Source: Oscillospiraceae bacterium (GTDB lineage: Bacteria > Bacillota_A > Clostridia > Oscillospirales > Ruminococcaceae). Taken from it: DNA of 6,734 nt. The stretch lies in assembly GCA_017848205.1 (NCBI GenBank), contig JAGDDO010000362.1, positions 1 to 6,734 of the forward strand. Reading direction: 5' to 3'. The notes beneath the pieces are model-generated. The model saw only the letters and a program-made list of their open reading frames with translations, made no database searches and was not told where the DNA came from. The stretch's first letter is position 1. Each line of letters begins with the position of its first letter. This document shows positions 1 to 5,920 of the stretch, one piece after another. The translations under genes were made by a program, and so were the position numbers.

Positions 1-65
1 CGTATTCTGCGCCATACAGGTGGCTTTTCACCTTTTCTGATGATCTTTAGAATTGCAAATGTCAT
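1..65 (-). CDS. pRiA4b ORF-3 family protein, N-terminal fragment
   Basis: Only the first 21 codons lie in the window; the gene continues past base 1. The translation begins MTFAILKIIRKGEKPPVWRR, and the K-G-x-K-P-P-x-W-R-R pattern near the N-terminus is characteristic of the plasmid pRiA4b ORF-3-like family (a short beta strand, then a KPPIWRR-type motif). An ATG at 63-65 is preceded by AAAGGA about 6 bases upstream, which supports this start. No biochemical role is established for the family that I know of; members occur on plasmids and on chromosomes of many bacteria. It lies 56 bases downstream of the AAA-ATPase stop with no terminator between them, so the two may share a transcript. Assignment rests on a short motif only, so a chance resemblance cannot be wholly excluded. 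Confidence 0.62.
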   Translation of the reverse strand, partial: MTFAILKIIRKGEKPPVWRRI

Positions 66-89
66 ACGTTATCCTTTCAATCGGTATTT

Positions 90-108
90 TATTTTCCGAA
101 GGAAAATA
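90..108. other. inverted repeat between two minus-strand genes
   Basis: Eight-base perfect stem TATTTTCC / GGAAAATA with a three-base loop, in the 56-base gap between the AAA-ATPase stop and the next start. No run of T follows on either strand, so it does not look like an intrinsic terminator. An alternative pairing GTATTTT/AAAATAC uses some of the same bases. It may be an mRNA-stabilising or processing hairpin in a two-gene transcript, or have no function. Confidence 0.4.
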
Positions 109-121
109 CTCCATTTTCGAA

Positions 122-1807
122 TCAGTTACCTGTCACTTTTCCTATGATACACTTTTTACCCCAAAACACCATTCCGTACTGCAGTCTTGTCGTATATCCT
201 TCATACTCAAGTCTGCTTTCATATTTATTACGAACAATCTGGCTTTTGGCTTCCTTAAGTGCATTTTCCATTTCTGCTTCTTCTTTTACATGCTTAAGTT
301 CGAGAATCAGGCAGGATTTTCTGGCAGTATCGCGGATTATAAGGTCTGTTCTTCCGTATCCGCTTTCCCGTTCTGAGTCCACCATATACCCAAGTCCGGT
401 AAAGAATCCGTCAAGGATCAAATGATAGCTGTATTCATGGTATTCGTGATAGAACGAAAGTGTTGCCTCAAGGATCTGATTCATTGAAGCCTTTGCACTT
501 TCAGTACTCTCTGCCCAAAGCGAATCTATGAGATTATTTACGAACTCATTATTTATTTTGGTGTTAAAGTAATTCCAGACTTCCTGCCGGAACACTTCTT
601 TAATTTCTTTGTTCGGTATTCTTAAAGGCATGACTTTCATTCGTTCTTCTGTAGCCTTTGAAAGATACCCGGTTTCAAGCAGTGCTGACCAGAGATTATC
701 GCCATTTTCATGAATAAGATGATATGGAACATGTTCATTTACGAAACATTTTACAGTCTCACCGGCAAGCAGTTTTTCAAACTTTTCATTTACTTCAGAA
801 GTTTTTCCTAAAAAGCCATGAATAAGATTCTGTGTTGTATACGATGTATTCACCCAGTAGCTTTCAGGTCCCATTATTTCACTGTATGAACCATCAAGAA
901 CTGATCGTACATAAAGAAGCACATCCCAAGGACAGTACATCTTTTCACGTCCGAAGATATATCCGTCATACCATTCTGAAACAGTATCATATCTGTCTGA
1001 CAACCTGGCATCTTCAAGAAGCTTCTTTACGTTATCATCGGTAAATCCAATAGATGATGCGAAATTAGGTGAAAGAACTGTATATGGTATGATATTATTC
1101 ACACCTGTATAAGTACTGTTTTTCACAGTATAAAGGCATCCGGAAAGAATAACGCCCTTGACGTTCTCGTTAGTCTTGCAGACGTAGCTAAGCATATGCT
1201 CGATCATATCACGGACTTTGTCATACTCAGGACTGCCAAGTGCCTTTGCCATCGGTACATCATATTCATCAATTATAACAAATACTTTCTGCTTATAATA
1301 ACTTCTCAGCATCTGACACAGCAGACCGAGCGCCTGCTCGGTATCCGGCTGTTCGGCTCTGCGATTCCAGAGGTTAGCAAATAATGATTTAATCGTTTCG
1401 CTTATATTCGTATTGTTTTCTTCGACTAAAAAACGATTCTCTTCACAGAGATTCGAAACAGCAATACGTAAAGAACTGAATATTGATTTAAAATTTTCTC
1501 CAAAGACTTCCTTCAGTGATATGAAGACCACAGGATATTTATTCATGTAATTTTCAACAAGAACAGCATTATCCATAACTTTCAGACCACAAAAAATGTC
1601 CCTGCTTTCCTGTCTGATATCAAGAAAATCTCTGAGCATCGTCATTGTAAGTGTCTTTCCAAATCTTCTCGGACGTGCAAACAGTACTGCCTTATCGAAT
1701 TTATCGATAAGAAATTCTTCTATTAAATCAGTTTTATCTATGTAATACGAATTGTTTTCCCTTAGTTCGCGAAAGCTGTCATATGATGCTCTGATATTTA
1801 TTTTCAA
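122..1807 (-). CDS. AAA-ATPase-like / PD-(D/E)XK nuclease-domain protein
   Basis: A 561-residue protein of the widespread family joining an N-terminal AAA-ATPase-like domain to a C-terminal PD-(D/E)XK nuclease-like domain (DUF1703-type). The P-loop is at residues 44-53, ARPRRFGKTL: the GKT is intact, but Arg replaces the usual first glycine, as is typical of this family. Walker B is VFVIIDEYD at 175-183. The C-terminal domain shows ESGYGRTDLII (about 481-491, Asp488) followed by ILELKHVK (Glu503, Lys505), the D...ExK core of the nuclease fold. Length is normal, so the gene looks intact. The start is TTG (bases 1805-1807), set by AGGAAGGAG eight bases upstream; the first internal Met (residue 55) lies beyond the P-loop and would destroy the domain. 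It has its own promoter, so it is a separate unit from the diguanylate cyclase upstream. Cellular role is unknown; the family is often multi-copy in gut Clostridia and Bacteroidetes. A mobile or defence role is speculation. Confidence 0.9.
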   Translation of the reverse strand: MKINIRASYDSFRELRENNSYYIDKTDLIEEFLIDKFDKAVLFARPRRFGKTLTMTMLRDFLDIRQESRDIFCGLKVMDNAVLVENYMNKYPVVFISLKEVFGENFKSIFSSLRIAVSNLCEENRFLVEENNTNISETIKSLFANLWNRRAEQPDTEQALGLLCQMLRSYYKQKVFVIIDEYDVPMAKALGSPEYDKVRDMIEHMLSYVCKTNENVKGVILSGCLYTVKNSTYTGVNNIIPYTVLSPNFASSIGFTDDNVKKLLEDARLSDRYDTVSEWYDGYIFGREKMYCPWDVLLYVRSVLDGSYSEIMGPESYWVNTSYTTQNLIHGFLGKTSEVNEKFEKLLAGETVKCFVNEHVPYHLIHENGDNLWSALLETGYLSKATEERMKVMPLRIPNKEIKEVFRQEVWNYFNTKINNEFVNNLIDSLWAESTESAKASMNQILEATLSFYHEYHEYSYHLILDGFFTGLGYMVDSERESGYGRTDLIIRDTARKSCLILELKHVKEEAEMENALKEAKSQIVRNKYESRLEYEGYTTRLQYGMVFWGKKCIIGKVTGN

Positions 1808-1845
1808 GACTTTTGCTCCTTCCTGCGTTTTTTTCTCATGCTATA

Positions 1846-1874
1846 AGTATAACACGTTTTGACTGTTCAGGCAA
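1846..1874 (-). promoter_or_regulatory. promoter of the AAA-ATPase gene
   Basis: On the minus strand TTGCCT (1869-1874) is followed after 17 bases by TATACT (1846-1851), a good sigma-A-type pair (4/6 and 5/6 matches). Transcription would start near 1839, leaving a leader of about 30 bases with the AGGAAGGAG ribosome binding site at 1816-1824. It lies downstream of the cyclase terminator, so the gene is transcribed on its own. Confidence 0.65.
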
Positions 1875-1913
1875 CAGAAAAAGCACTGGGAACGAGGTTA
1901 TCAGCACCGTATT

Positions 1914-1959
1914 AAAAAAACAGCATATCCTTAACGTCAAAACACGTATGGATATGCTG
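1914..1959 (-). terminator. intrinsic terminator of the diguanylate cyclase gene
   Basis: A perfect ten-base stem (CAGCATATCC at 1921-1930 with GGATATGCTG at 1950-1959) ends on the minus strand in seven T (1914-1920). The loop itself contains ACGT/ACGT (1934-1937, 1944-1947), which can stack into a longer hairpin. It begins 33 bases past the cyclase stop codon. Confidence 0.9.
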
Positions 1960-1991
1960 ATAAAACTTTATCTTATTTATGCTGAAGCACA

Positions 1992-3206
1992 TCAATTCAT
2001 CTTGCTTTTCAGTTCCCGTTTACGCTCATACATAAGCCTGTCGGCGCGCTCGAAAACGTCATGAAAACTCTGGTCTTTGCCGTCTTCGTAATCAGTTATA
2101 CCAAGTGCAACAACTAACGGAAAATCCGGATCGACGGGATGTTCAATTGTAAAGTTGAAACTTTCGGTTAGTTCTTCTCTTTTATCAAAATCATCACGTT
2201 CGAGTATGGCGACAAATTCGTCACCGCCGATACGGAACACCGGGCTTCGCTTGAACTGAGCGCATATTACTGCACAGGCATCCATGATAAACTGATCGCC
2301 TCTTTTATGTCCGTAGGTATCATTTATCTGCTTAAGTCCGTTTACATCAAATACTGCGACCGCAAATTCCAGATTGCGTCTGTTTTTTATATCTGAATTC
2401 TTTTTGGCTTCAAACTCGGCATACGCAAGCTTGCTCTTTACTCCGGTAAGCGTATCTTTGTATGCAAGAACACGTGTGCTGAGAAGTTCAAGATACTGTT
2501 TTTTCTCTCTTTCTAGAGAATTTTCAAGTTCGGTAGTAATCTCGGCTCTTTCACCGTTAATAACAAATGTATGAAGAAGACAGGTGCCCAGCATATATGC
2601 TATGGAGTACAGTGGAAGATACGGGAACCAGAGCTGTATTGTAAGGAACACCCCCACTACAAGTCCGAAAAATCCAACCGTACAGTAGCGGAATCTGAGA
2701 AGGCCGCTGTTGCTTCTCATATGAACAAAAGCATGAATCGTCAGAAGCGCAAACATCAGAATCTGCAGAACAAGCATAACGTGGCGGAGAGGTTTGGCAA
2801 CGTAAACGCAGTTACTGTCTACTTCAAAAAGTATAGGAACAAAAGCATTTACAAGGATCCCTGTTAAAAATATAGCAAAAAATACTCGTCCTGTAATGAC
2901 AAGAGCACGCCCGAGATTATTTTTCGAATTAATATAGGTCACCACGAAATTCGTCCAGAACAGAAGTCCTCCTGCCATGGCTACAAAATAGAACAGCGTA
3001 TCAATATACAGCAGCGTCGGCAGCTTTAAGTATTCAATGAATCCCCATAAAGCATCCGTAACATAGTACACCAGTACTGAGAGCAGGAATTTTCGGTACA
3101 CTTTCCATTCTGAATTTTTCGCAAAGCTTCCCAGTTTCAGAAAAATATCATAATTTTCTATAAGTAAAATAAATATTGCGAGTATACCTATTGCTGAGTA
3201 ATACAT
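1992..3206 (-). CDS. membrane-anchored diguanylate cyclase (GGDEF)
   Basis: A 404-residue protein that should make cyclic di-GMP from two GTP at the inner face of the membrane. Residues 1-216 hold about six or seven hydrophobic helices (roughly 3-22, 40-60, 66-91, 101-126, 142-162, 172-192, 197-216), followed by a charged, probably coiled-coil linker (218-245). The GGDEF domain starts with DTLTG (251-255), has the metal-binding segment FDVNGLKQINDTYGH (286-300, Asp287), and carries an intact RIGGDEF (325-331), so it should be catalytically active. The RxxD inhibitory site expected just before GGDEF is absent (Phe318 and Ser321 at those positions), suggesting no product inhibition through this site. 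The N-terminal sensor region is not one I can name; its ligand is unknown. ATG start with AGGGGG 10 bases upstream. It has its own promoter and terminator. Confidence 0.93.
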   Translation of the reverse strand: MYYSAIGILAIFILLIENYDIFLKLGSFAKNSEWKVYRKFLLSVLVYYVTDALWGFIEYLKLPTLLYIDTLFYFVAMAGGLLFWTNFVVTYINSKNNLGRALVITGRVFFAIFLTGILVNAFVPILFEVDSNCVYVAKPLRHVMLVLQILMFALLTIHAFVHMRSNSGLLRFRYCTVGFFGLVVGVFLTIQLWFPYLPLYSIAYMLGTCLLHTFVINGERAEITTELENSLEREKKQYLELLSTRVLAYKDTLTGVKSKLAYAEFEAKKNSDIKNRRNLEFAVAVFDVNGLKQINDTYGHKRGDQFIMDACAVICAQFKRSPVFRIGGDEFVAILERDDFDKREELTESFNFTIEHPVDPDFPLVVALGITDYEDGKDQSFHDVFERADRLMYERKRELKSKMN

Positions 3207-3396
3207 GCACTTTCATCCCCCTGTTATCCTATATAATTCATCCTTCAGCGAAATAATGCCCAAAGCGTAAATCATTCTTATCCCCGATGATCTACGTACA
3301 GATCAGATAATTTCTGACCCTGCATAATTCGCTTTTTATCCAGAAATATCCTGTTGCTTCCGGAATAAAACAAAGAATTAACATAATTATATAGTT
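3207..3396 (-). promoter_or_regulatory. long 5' leader of the cyclase mRNA
   Basis: About 180 bases separate the predicted transcription start (near 3390) from the cyclase ATG. It contains a six-base-stem hairpin TGATCT / AGATCA (3288-3293 with 3300-3305) and the AGGGGG ribosome binding site (3217-3222). I see no match to the conserved core of the known cyclic di-GMP riboswitch classes, and no T-run terminator inside it. A leader this long may hold a regulatory element I do not recognise. Confidence 0.35.
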
Positions 3397-3425
3397 ATTA
3401 TACATCGTTTTATACAAAAGCGCAA
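3397..3425 (-). promoter_or_regulatory. probable promoter of the diguanylate cyclase gene
   Basis: A perfect TATAAT (minus strand, 3397-3402) stands 17 bases from TTGCGC (3420-3425), whose match to TTGACA is weak (3/6). The surrounding sequence is very AT-rich. The weak -35 suggests a modest or activator-dependent promoter. It begins 18 bases beyond the nitroreductase relic's stop codon. Confidence 0.55.
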
Positions 3426-3443
3426 GTAAAAAATAAATAACAG

Positions 3444-3575
3444 TCAGATGTAGATAACTGTATCCTCAAGCGGTTTCTTATCTGAATGAAGCTTTGCAGG
3501 GTGACTGTCTGCAGACGGATAGCCCAGAGCTACCATCATTGCAGGAACGTGATTTTCAGGCAGAGTGTATCTCAT
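3444..3575 (-). pseudogene. nitroreductase C-terminal remnant (43 codons)
   Basis: A short open frame of 43 codons whose translation matches the C-terminal tail of nitroreductase-family flavoproteins: a LPENHVPAMMVALGYPSAD stretch followed by H..KKPLEDTVIYI. Intact members are about 170-200 residues and bind FMN; everything upstream of the tail, including the FMN-binding core, is missing. Three in-frame stops (TAG, TAA, TAA) lie within 24 bases before the ATG, so it does not join a longer gene here. An AAGGAG lies 11 bases before the ATG, so the fragment might still be translated, but a function for it is doubtful. It is squeezed between the thg1-like terminator and the cyclase promoter, and is most simply a deletion scar. 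The tail motif is recognised by eye. Confidence 0.62.
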
Positions 3576-3599
3576 AGCAAATTAAACTCCTTACTAATC

Positions 3600-3630
3600 A
3601 AAAAGCTGTACCACCAAGTACAGCTTTTTT
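3600..3630. terminator. bidirectional intrinsic terminator after the Thg1-like gene
   Basis: Twelve-base perfect stem AAAAAGCTGTAC / GTACAGCTTTTT (3600-3611 with 3618-3629) with loop CACCAA. Each arm ends in a run of A or T, so it gives a U-tract on both strands (five U on the minus strand, six on the plus strand). It lies 41 bases past the Thg1-like stop and closes the rplM-rpsI-kinase-polymerase transcription unit. Confidence 0.85.
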
Positions 3631-3637
3631 AGTTGCT

Positions 3638-3667
3638 CTGATTTGATTTTGAAAAATCAGAAATCAG
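3638..3667. other. second hairpin just 3' of the Thg1-like stop codon
   Basis: Two stacked six-base stems: CTGATT/AATCAG (3638-3643 with 3662-3667) and TGATTT/AAATCA (3644-3649 with 3654-3659), with a four-base loop and a two-base bulge (3660-3661). It starts only three bases after the stop and is followed by the terminator hairpin. It may stabilise the mRNA 3' end; it has no proper U-tract of its own. Confidence 0.5.
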
Positions 3668-3670
3668 TTT

Positions 3671-4438
3671 TCATTTCTCATCTTCAAGGAATTTCAGTAC
3701 AAATTTTCTGTACTCTGTACCAAGCGGAAGTTCAAGGTCTGTGTACAGTTCACGTCTTTCGGTAATCACCTTTGTATTTGTACGCGGGTCGACGCCTTCT
3801 TTCTGTACATTTCTGAAATATACGCCCTGTCCTCTTTTCTGCCATGCCGGAAGGTCATTATAGTTTATTCCGCGCTGGAAAAGAAGTTCGTTCTTGTAAG
3901 CAAGGCTTTTGCCGCTCAGTTCACGTGTAGCAGCGTCCTTGTCCATGCCCTCTTTTCTTAACAGCCAGTAGCAGTGCGCATTCAGTGAATTGCGGTGTGA
4001 GTCTTCCTGCCTCCATGCAAAATAATCCTCTACCCTTTTGAGACTCGGAAGCGGTACTATACGGCAGTCAAATGTAGCGACTTTACCGAGCATAAGTGAA
4101 AATGCCGCACTTGCTTCACCGGCAAGTGTTGTGTTTAACTTACGTACCTTTCTTCCGAACGCATTGTCTTCCGGGTGGAAAAGAAGCGAGATCTCATCAC
4201 TTTCACTGTAACCGTAAACAATACGAAATCCTGATGACTCCATAAGTGCCTTTACCGTACCTGTCATCATATCGCGGAAACGCACATCAAAAGGCGCTTC
4301 AAACTTACATATTTCCTTGGTAAGACGAGTAAAACTTCTTCCGTCCAGTCTCGCAACAATATACATATCCGGGAGGATATACTGGTCAAGTGACTCCTCA
4401 TATACTCTCATCATTTTATCAAACTCATTAAACCTCAT
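3671..4438 (-). CDS. Thg1-like 3'-5' RNA polymerase (TLP)
   Basis: A 255-residue protein of the tRNA-His guanylyltransferase superfamily, enzymes that add nucleotides to RNA 5' ends in the 3'-to-5' direction after activating the 5' end. The palm motifs are present: VARLDGRSFTRLT (28-40) with Asp32-Gly33, and YGYSESDEISLLF (75-87) with Asp81-Glu82, the two metal-binding acidic positions. Also seen are FDCRIVPLP (123-131) and WRQEDSHRNSLNAHCYW (142-158), the counterpart of the eukaryotic WRQ...HINNLYN segment, with HRNS replacing HINN. That variation fits a bacterial Thg1-like protein rather than a dedicated G-1 transferase; these are known to repair 5'-truncated tRNAs using Watson-Crick pairing. 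The start chosen is the ATG at 4436-4438: GAAGGGGG lies seven bases upstream, and it overlaps the kinase stop as ATGA, implying coupled translation. An ATG 18 bases earlier would put that ribosome binding site inside the gene. Confidence 0.9.
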   Translation of the reverse strand: MRFNEFDKMMRVYEESLDQYILPDMYIVARLDGRSFTRLTKEICKFEAPFDVRFRDMMTGTVKALMESSGFRIVYGYSESDEISLLFHPEDNAFGRKVRKLNTTLAGEASAAFSLMLGKVATFDCRIVPLPSLKRVEDYFAWRQEDSHRNSLNAHCYWLLRKEGMDKDAATRELSGKSLAYKNELLFQRGINYNDLPAWQKRGQGVYFRNVQKEGVDPRTNTKVITERRELYTDLELPLGTEYRKFVLKFLEDEK

Positions 4439-4884
4439 GATTTTTCCCCCTTCCATTTTTCTGTAACAAAATTTCCGTTATCCATATATACATAATAAAG
4501 CTCGTCAAAACCCTCACTGTAGTCCGGCATTTCCAGTATTGCATGGGTATGTGCGACTGCAGTTCTCGGAACTTTCGCTTTTCCTTCACGCTTTTCATTA
4601 CGTTCGATGCATTCTGAGATGGAAGAGCGGAAGTAATATCCTATGATCTTAAAACCCGCCTTCTTAGCCGGAACAATATATCTTTCCCGGTCAGCTCTTG
4701 TCGGATCAGTATTATCGATCACAAAAGATCTGCCCGATGAAATGCACTCCTCCAGCATAAGTTTTTCCCTGTTACGTGTATTGAGCACATCCAGACTGAT
4801 GTGAGCGTAGTCTTCAAAATATTTATGATAGTAACTGGTCTTACCGCAGGCCTGTATTCCTGTGAAAATAACTGCATCCGGCAT
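4435..4884 (-). CDS. polynucleotide-kinase-like P-loop protein
   Basis: A compact 149-residue P-loop protein resembling the 5'-OH kinase domain of T4 Pnk/PNKP-type enzymes. Walker A is TGIQACGKT (8-16). HISLDVLNTR (28-37) offers an Asp32...Arg37 pair placed like the catalytic Asp and substrate-binding Arg of Pnk kinases. VIDNTDPTRADRERY (55-69) matches the conserved DNT segment of the family, and arginines 95, 99 and 107 (ERNEKR...VPRTAV) sit where the lid is expected. There is no phosphatase or ligase domain. Predicted role is ATP-dependent phosphorylation of a nucleic-acid 5'-OH; another small substrate is possible. The start is the ATG at 4882-4884, behind GGAGGTG five bases upstream; an earlier in-frame ATG (4921-4923) lies within the terminator hairpin and has no ribosome binding site. 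Its stop overlaps the next ATG by four bases, tying it to the Thg1-like polymerase. Confidence 0.8.
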   Translation of the reverse strand: MPDAVIFTGIQACGKTSYYHKYFEDYAHISLDVLNTRNREKLMLEECISSGRSFVIDNTDPTRADRERYIVPAKKAGFKIIGYYFRSSISECIERNEKREGKAKVPRTAVAHTHAILEMPDYSEGFDELYYVYMDNGNFVTEKWKGEKS

Positions 4885-4896
4885 AATTACACCTCC

Positions 4897-4934
4897 AAAA
4901 AAACAAAAAAGCCCCACAGGCAATCTGTGAGGCT
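4897..4934 (-). terminator. intrinsic terminator after rpsI, abutting the kinase RBS
   Basis: On the minus strand AGCCTCACAG / CTGTGGGGCT forms a ten-base stem with one G-U pair (4925-4934 with 4910-4919), a five-base loop, then TTTTTT-G-TTTTTTT (4897-4910). The last T is followed immediately by GGAGGTG, the ribosome binding site of the kinase gene. No obvious promoter lies between this hairpin and the kinase ATG, so the kinase and polymerase probably depend on readthrough or on a promoter inside rpsI. Confidence 0.9.
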
Positions 4935-4959
4935 CTGAATAATCTTAGAATAAATCTGA

Positions 4960-5361
4960 TTATCTTTTGCTGAACTGTGGTGCACGACGTGCAGCCTTGA
5001 GACCGTACTTCTTTCTTTCCTTCATTCTTGGGTCACGTGTGAGGAGACCTGCTGACTTGAGAGTTGCTCTGAGTTCCGGGTTGAAGAGAAGGAGAGCTCT
5101 TGAAAGGCCGTGTCTGATTGCACCAGCCTGGCCGGTTACGCCGCCGCCTGCAACTGTGCAAACGATGTCGAACTTGCCGAGTGTTTCTGTGAGAGCCATT
5201 GGCTGACGAACGATGAGCTTAAGTGTTTCAAGACCAAAGTAATCGTCGATGTCTCTGCCGTTGATTGTGATCTTGCCTGTGCCGTTGTATACTCTAACTC
5301 TTGCTACAGAATGCTTTCTTCTGCCTGTTCCGTAGTAGTATTTTTCCTTTGATTCGTACAT
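4960..5361 (-). CDS. rpsI: 30S ribosomal protein S9
   Basis: A 133-residue S9 (uS9), of normal length, from the head of the small subunit. The N-terminal [22 protein letters not shown] and the central [21 protein letters not shown] are conserved hallmarks. The end, RRAPQFSKR, is the basic tail whose last Lys-Arg reaches the P-site tRNA, so the gene is intact. The start is ATG (5359-5361) with AAAGGAG nine bases upstream, beginning one base after the rplM stop. The 17-base gap after rplM fits the conserved rplM-rpsI operon. A strong terminator follows its stop. Confidence 0.98.
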   Translation of the reverse strand: MYESKEKYYYGTGRRKHSVARVRVYNGTGKITINGRDIDDYFGLETLKLIVRQPMALTETLGKFDIVCTVAGGGVTGQAGAIRHGLSRALLLFNPELRATLKSAGLLTRDPRMKERKKYGLKAARRAPQFSKR

Positions 5362-5378
5362 GTTAATTTGCTCCTTTC

Positions 5379-5807
5379 TTAGAATTCGTAAGCTTCTGGC
5401 TTCTGAGCTGCCTGCTTGTGTTCAGCGCCCTTGTAAACTCTGAGACGTGTTAATGCTGCTCTGCCGAGTGTGTTGTTAGGGAGCATGCCGTTTACTGCGA
5501 TCATCATAGCCTTGTCAGCCTTGTGAGCCATAAGGTCCTTGTAGCTTTCTGACTTGAGTCCGCCGATCCAGCCTGTGTGCCAGATGTACTTCTTCTGTTC
5601 GAGCTTCTTACCTGTGAGGATAGCCTTGTCACAGTTGATGATGATTACATGATCGCCACAGTCTACGTGTGGTGTATATGTTGGCTTGTGTTTACCTCTT
5701 AAAATGTGAGCAGCCTTAGCAGCAACTCTACCGAGTGGCTTGCCTTCTGCATCTAAAATATACCACTTACGATTTACTTCGCCTGATTTAGCCATATAAG
5801 TTGACAT
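5379..5807 (-). CDS. rplM: 50S ribosomal protein L13
   Basis: A 142-residue L13 (uL13), full length, an early-assembling large-subunit protein. Recognisable blocks are [19 protein letters not shown] (16-34), [20 protein letters not shown] (36-55), [11 protein letters not shown] and [20 protein letters not shown], with a typical HKQAAQKPE near the C-terminus. The start is the ATG at 5805-5807, eight bases after GGAGG; a second ATG at codon 5 is less well placed. It is the first gene of the operon with rpsI, driven by a consensus promoter and preceded by a structured leader that may allow feedback control. Confidence 0.98.
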   Translation of the reverse strand: MSTYMAKSGEVNRKWYILDAEGKPLGRVAAKAAHILRGKHKPTYTPHVDCGDHVIIINCDKAILTGKKLEQKKYIWHTGWIGGLKSESYKDLMAHKADKAMMIAVNGMLPNNTLGRAALTRLRVYKGAEHKQAAQKPEAYEF

Positions 5808-5842
5808 ATTCGATTCCTCCGTCTTAATTTAGATTATTTAAT

Positions 5843-5893
5843 AATAATTGCCGATAAACCAAATATCGCAAGAAGCCTTTAACGGCAATTATT
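5843..5893 (-). promoter_or_regulatory. structured leader of rplM (possible L13 leader)
   Basis: The minus-strand transcript holds an eleven-base perfect stem AATAATTGCCG / CGGCAATTATT (5883-5893 with 5843-5853) enclosing 29 bases. Inside, CGATA and TATCG can form an alternative small hairpin sharing bases with the long stem, so two mutually exclusive folds are possible. TTGCGATA also occurs twice as a direct repeat. No T-run follows, so it is not a terminator. Low-GC Gram-positives are known to have an autoregulatory L13 leader RNA at this position; I cannot confirm a family match by eye. Confidence 0.55.
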
Positions 5894-5920
5894 CAGTATT
5901 ATCGCAACACAACATTATTT

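Noticed and set aside
90..108. Inverted repeat as terminator of the AAA-ATPase gene
   Set aside because: No T-run follows the stem on either strand.
53..425. Plus-strand open frames opposite the end of the AAA-ATPase gene
   Set aside because: They overlap the PD-(D/E)XK domain antisense, and the minus-strand frame has clear catalytic motifs.
2374..2867. Plus-strand open frames opposite the diguanylate cyclase
   Set aside because: These are shadows of the real gene's codon pattern, without a ribosome binding site or family resemblance.
3292..3384. A 30-codon minus-strand frame in the cyclase leader, a possible upstream peptide
   Set aside because: It has no ribosome binding site, starts almost at the predicted transcription start, and the peptide shows no recognisable pattern.
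3207..3396. A cyclic di-GMP riboswitch before the diguanylate cyclase
   Set aside because: I could not find the conserved core of the known classes; ACGCTTTGGGC bears only a superficial likeness.
4439..4456. A six-codon N-terminal extension of the Thg1-like protein (MEGGKI)
   Set aside because: These codons include the GAAGGGGG that serves as ribosome binding site for the next ATG, which also makes the ATGA overlap with the kinase stop.
4885..4923. A 13-codon N-terminal extension of the kinase starting at an ATG at 4921-4923
   Set aside because: That ATG lies in the terminator hairpin with no ribosome binding site, and the extension would be read across the U-tract (FCFF) and the GGAGGTG site itself. 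The ATG at 4882-4884 is perfectly placed.
4967..5352. Plus-strand open frames opposite rpsI
   Set aside because: They are antisense to a clear, intact S9 gene, lack ribosome binding sites and give low-complexity or Cys-rich translations.
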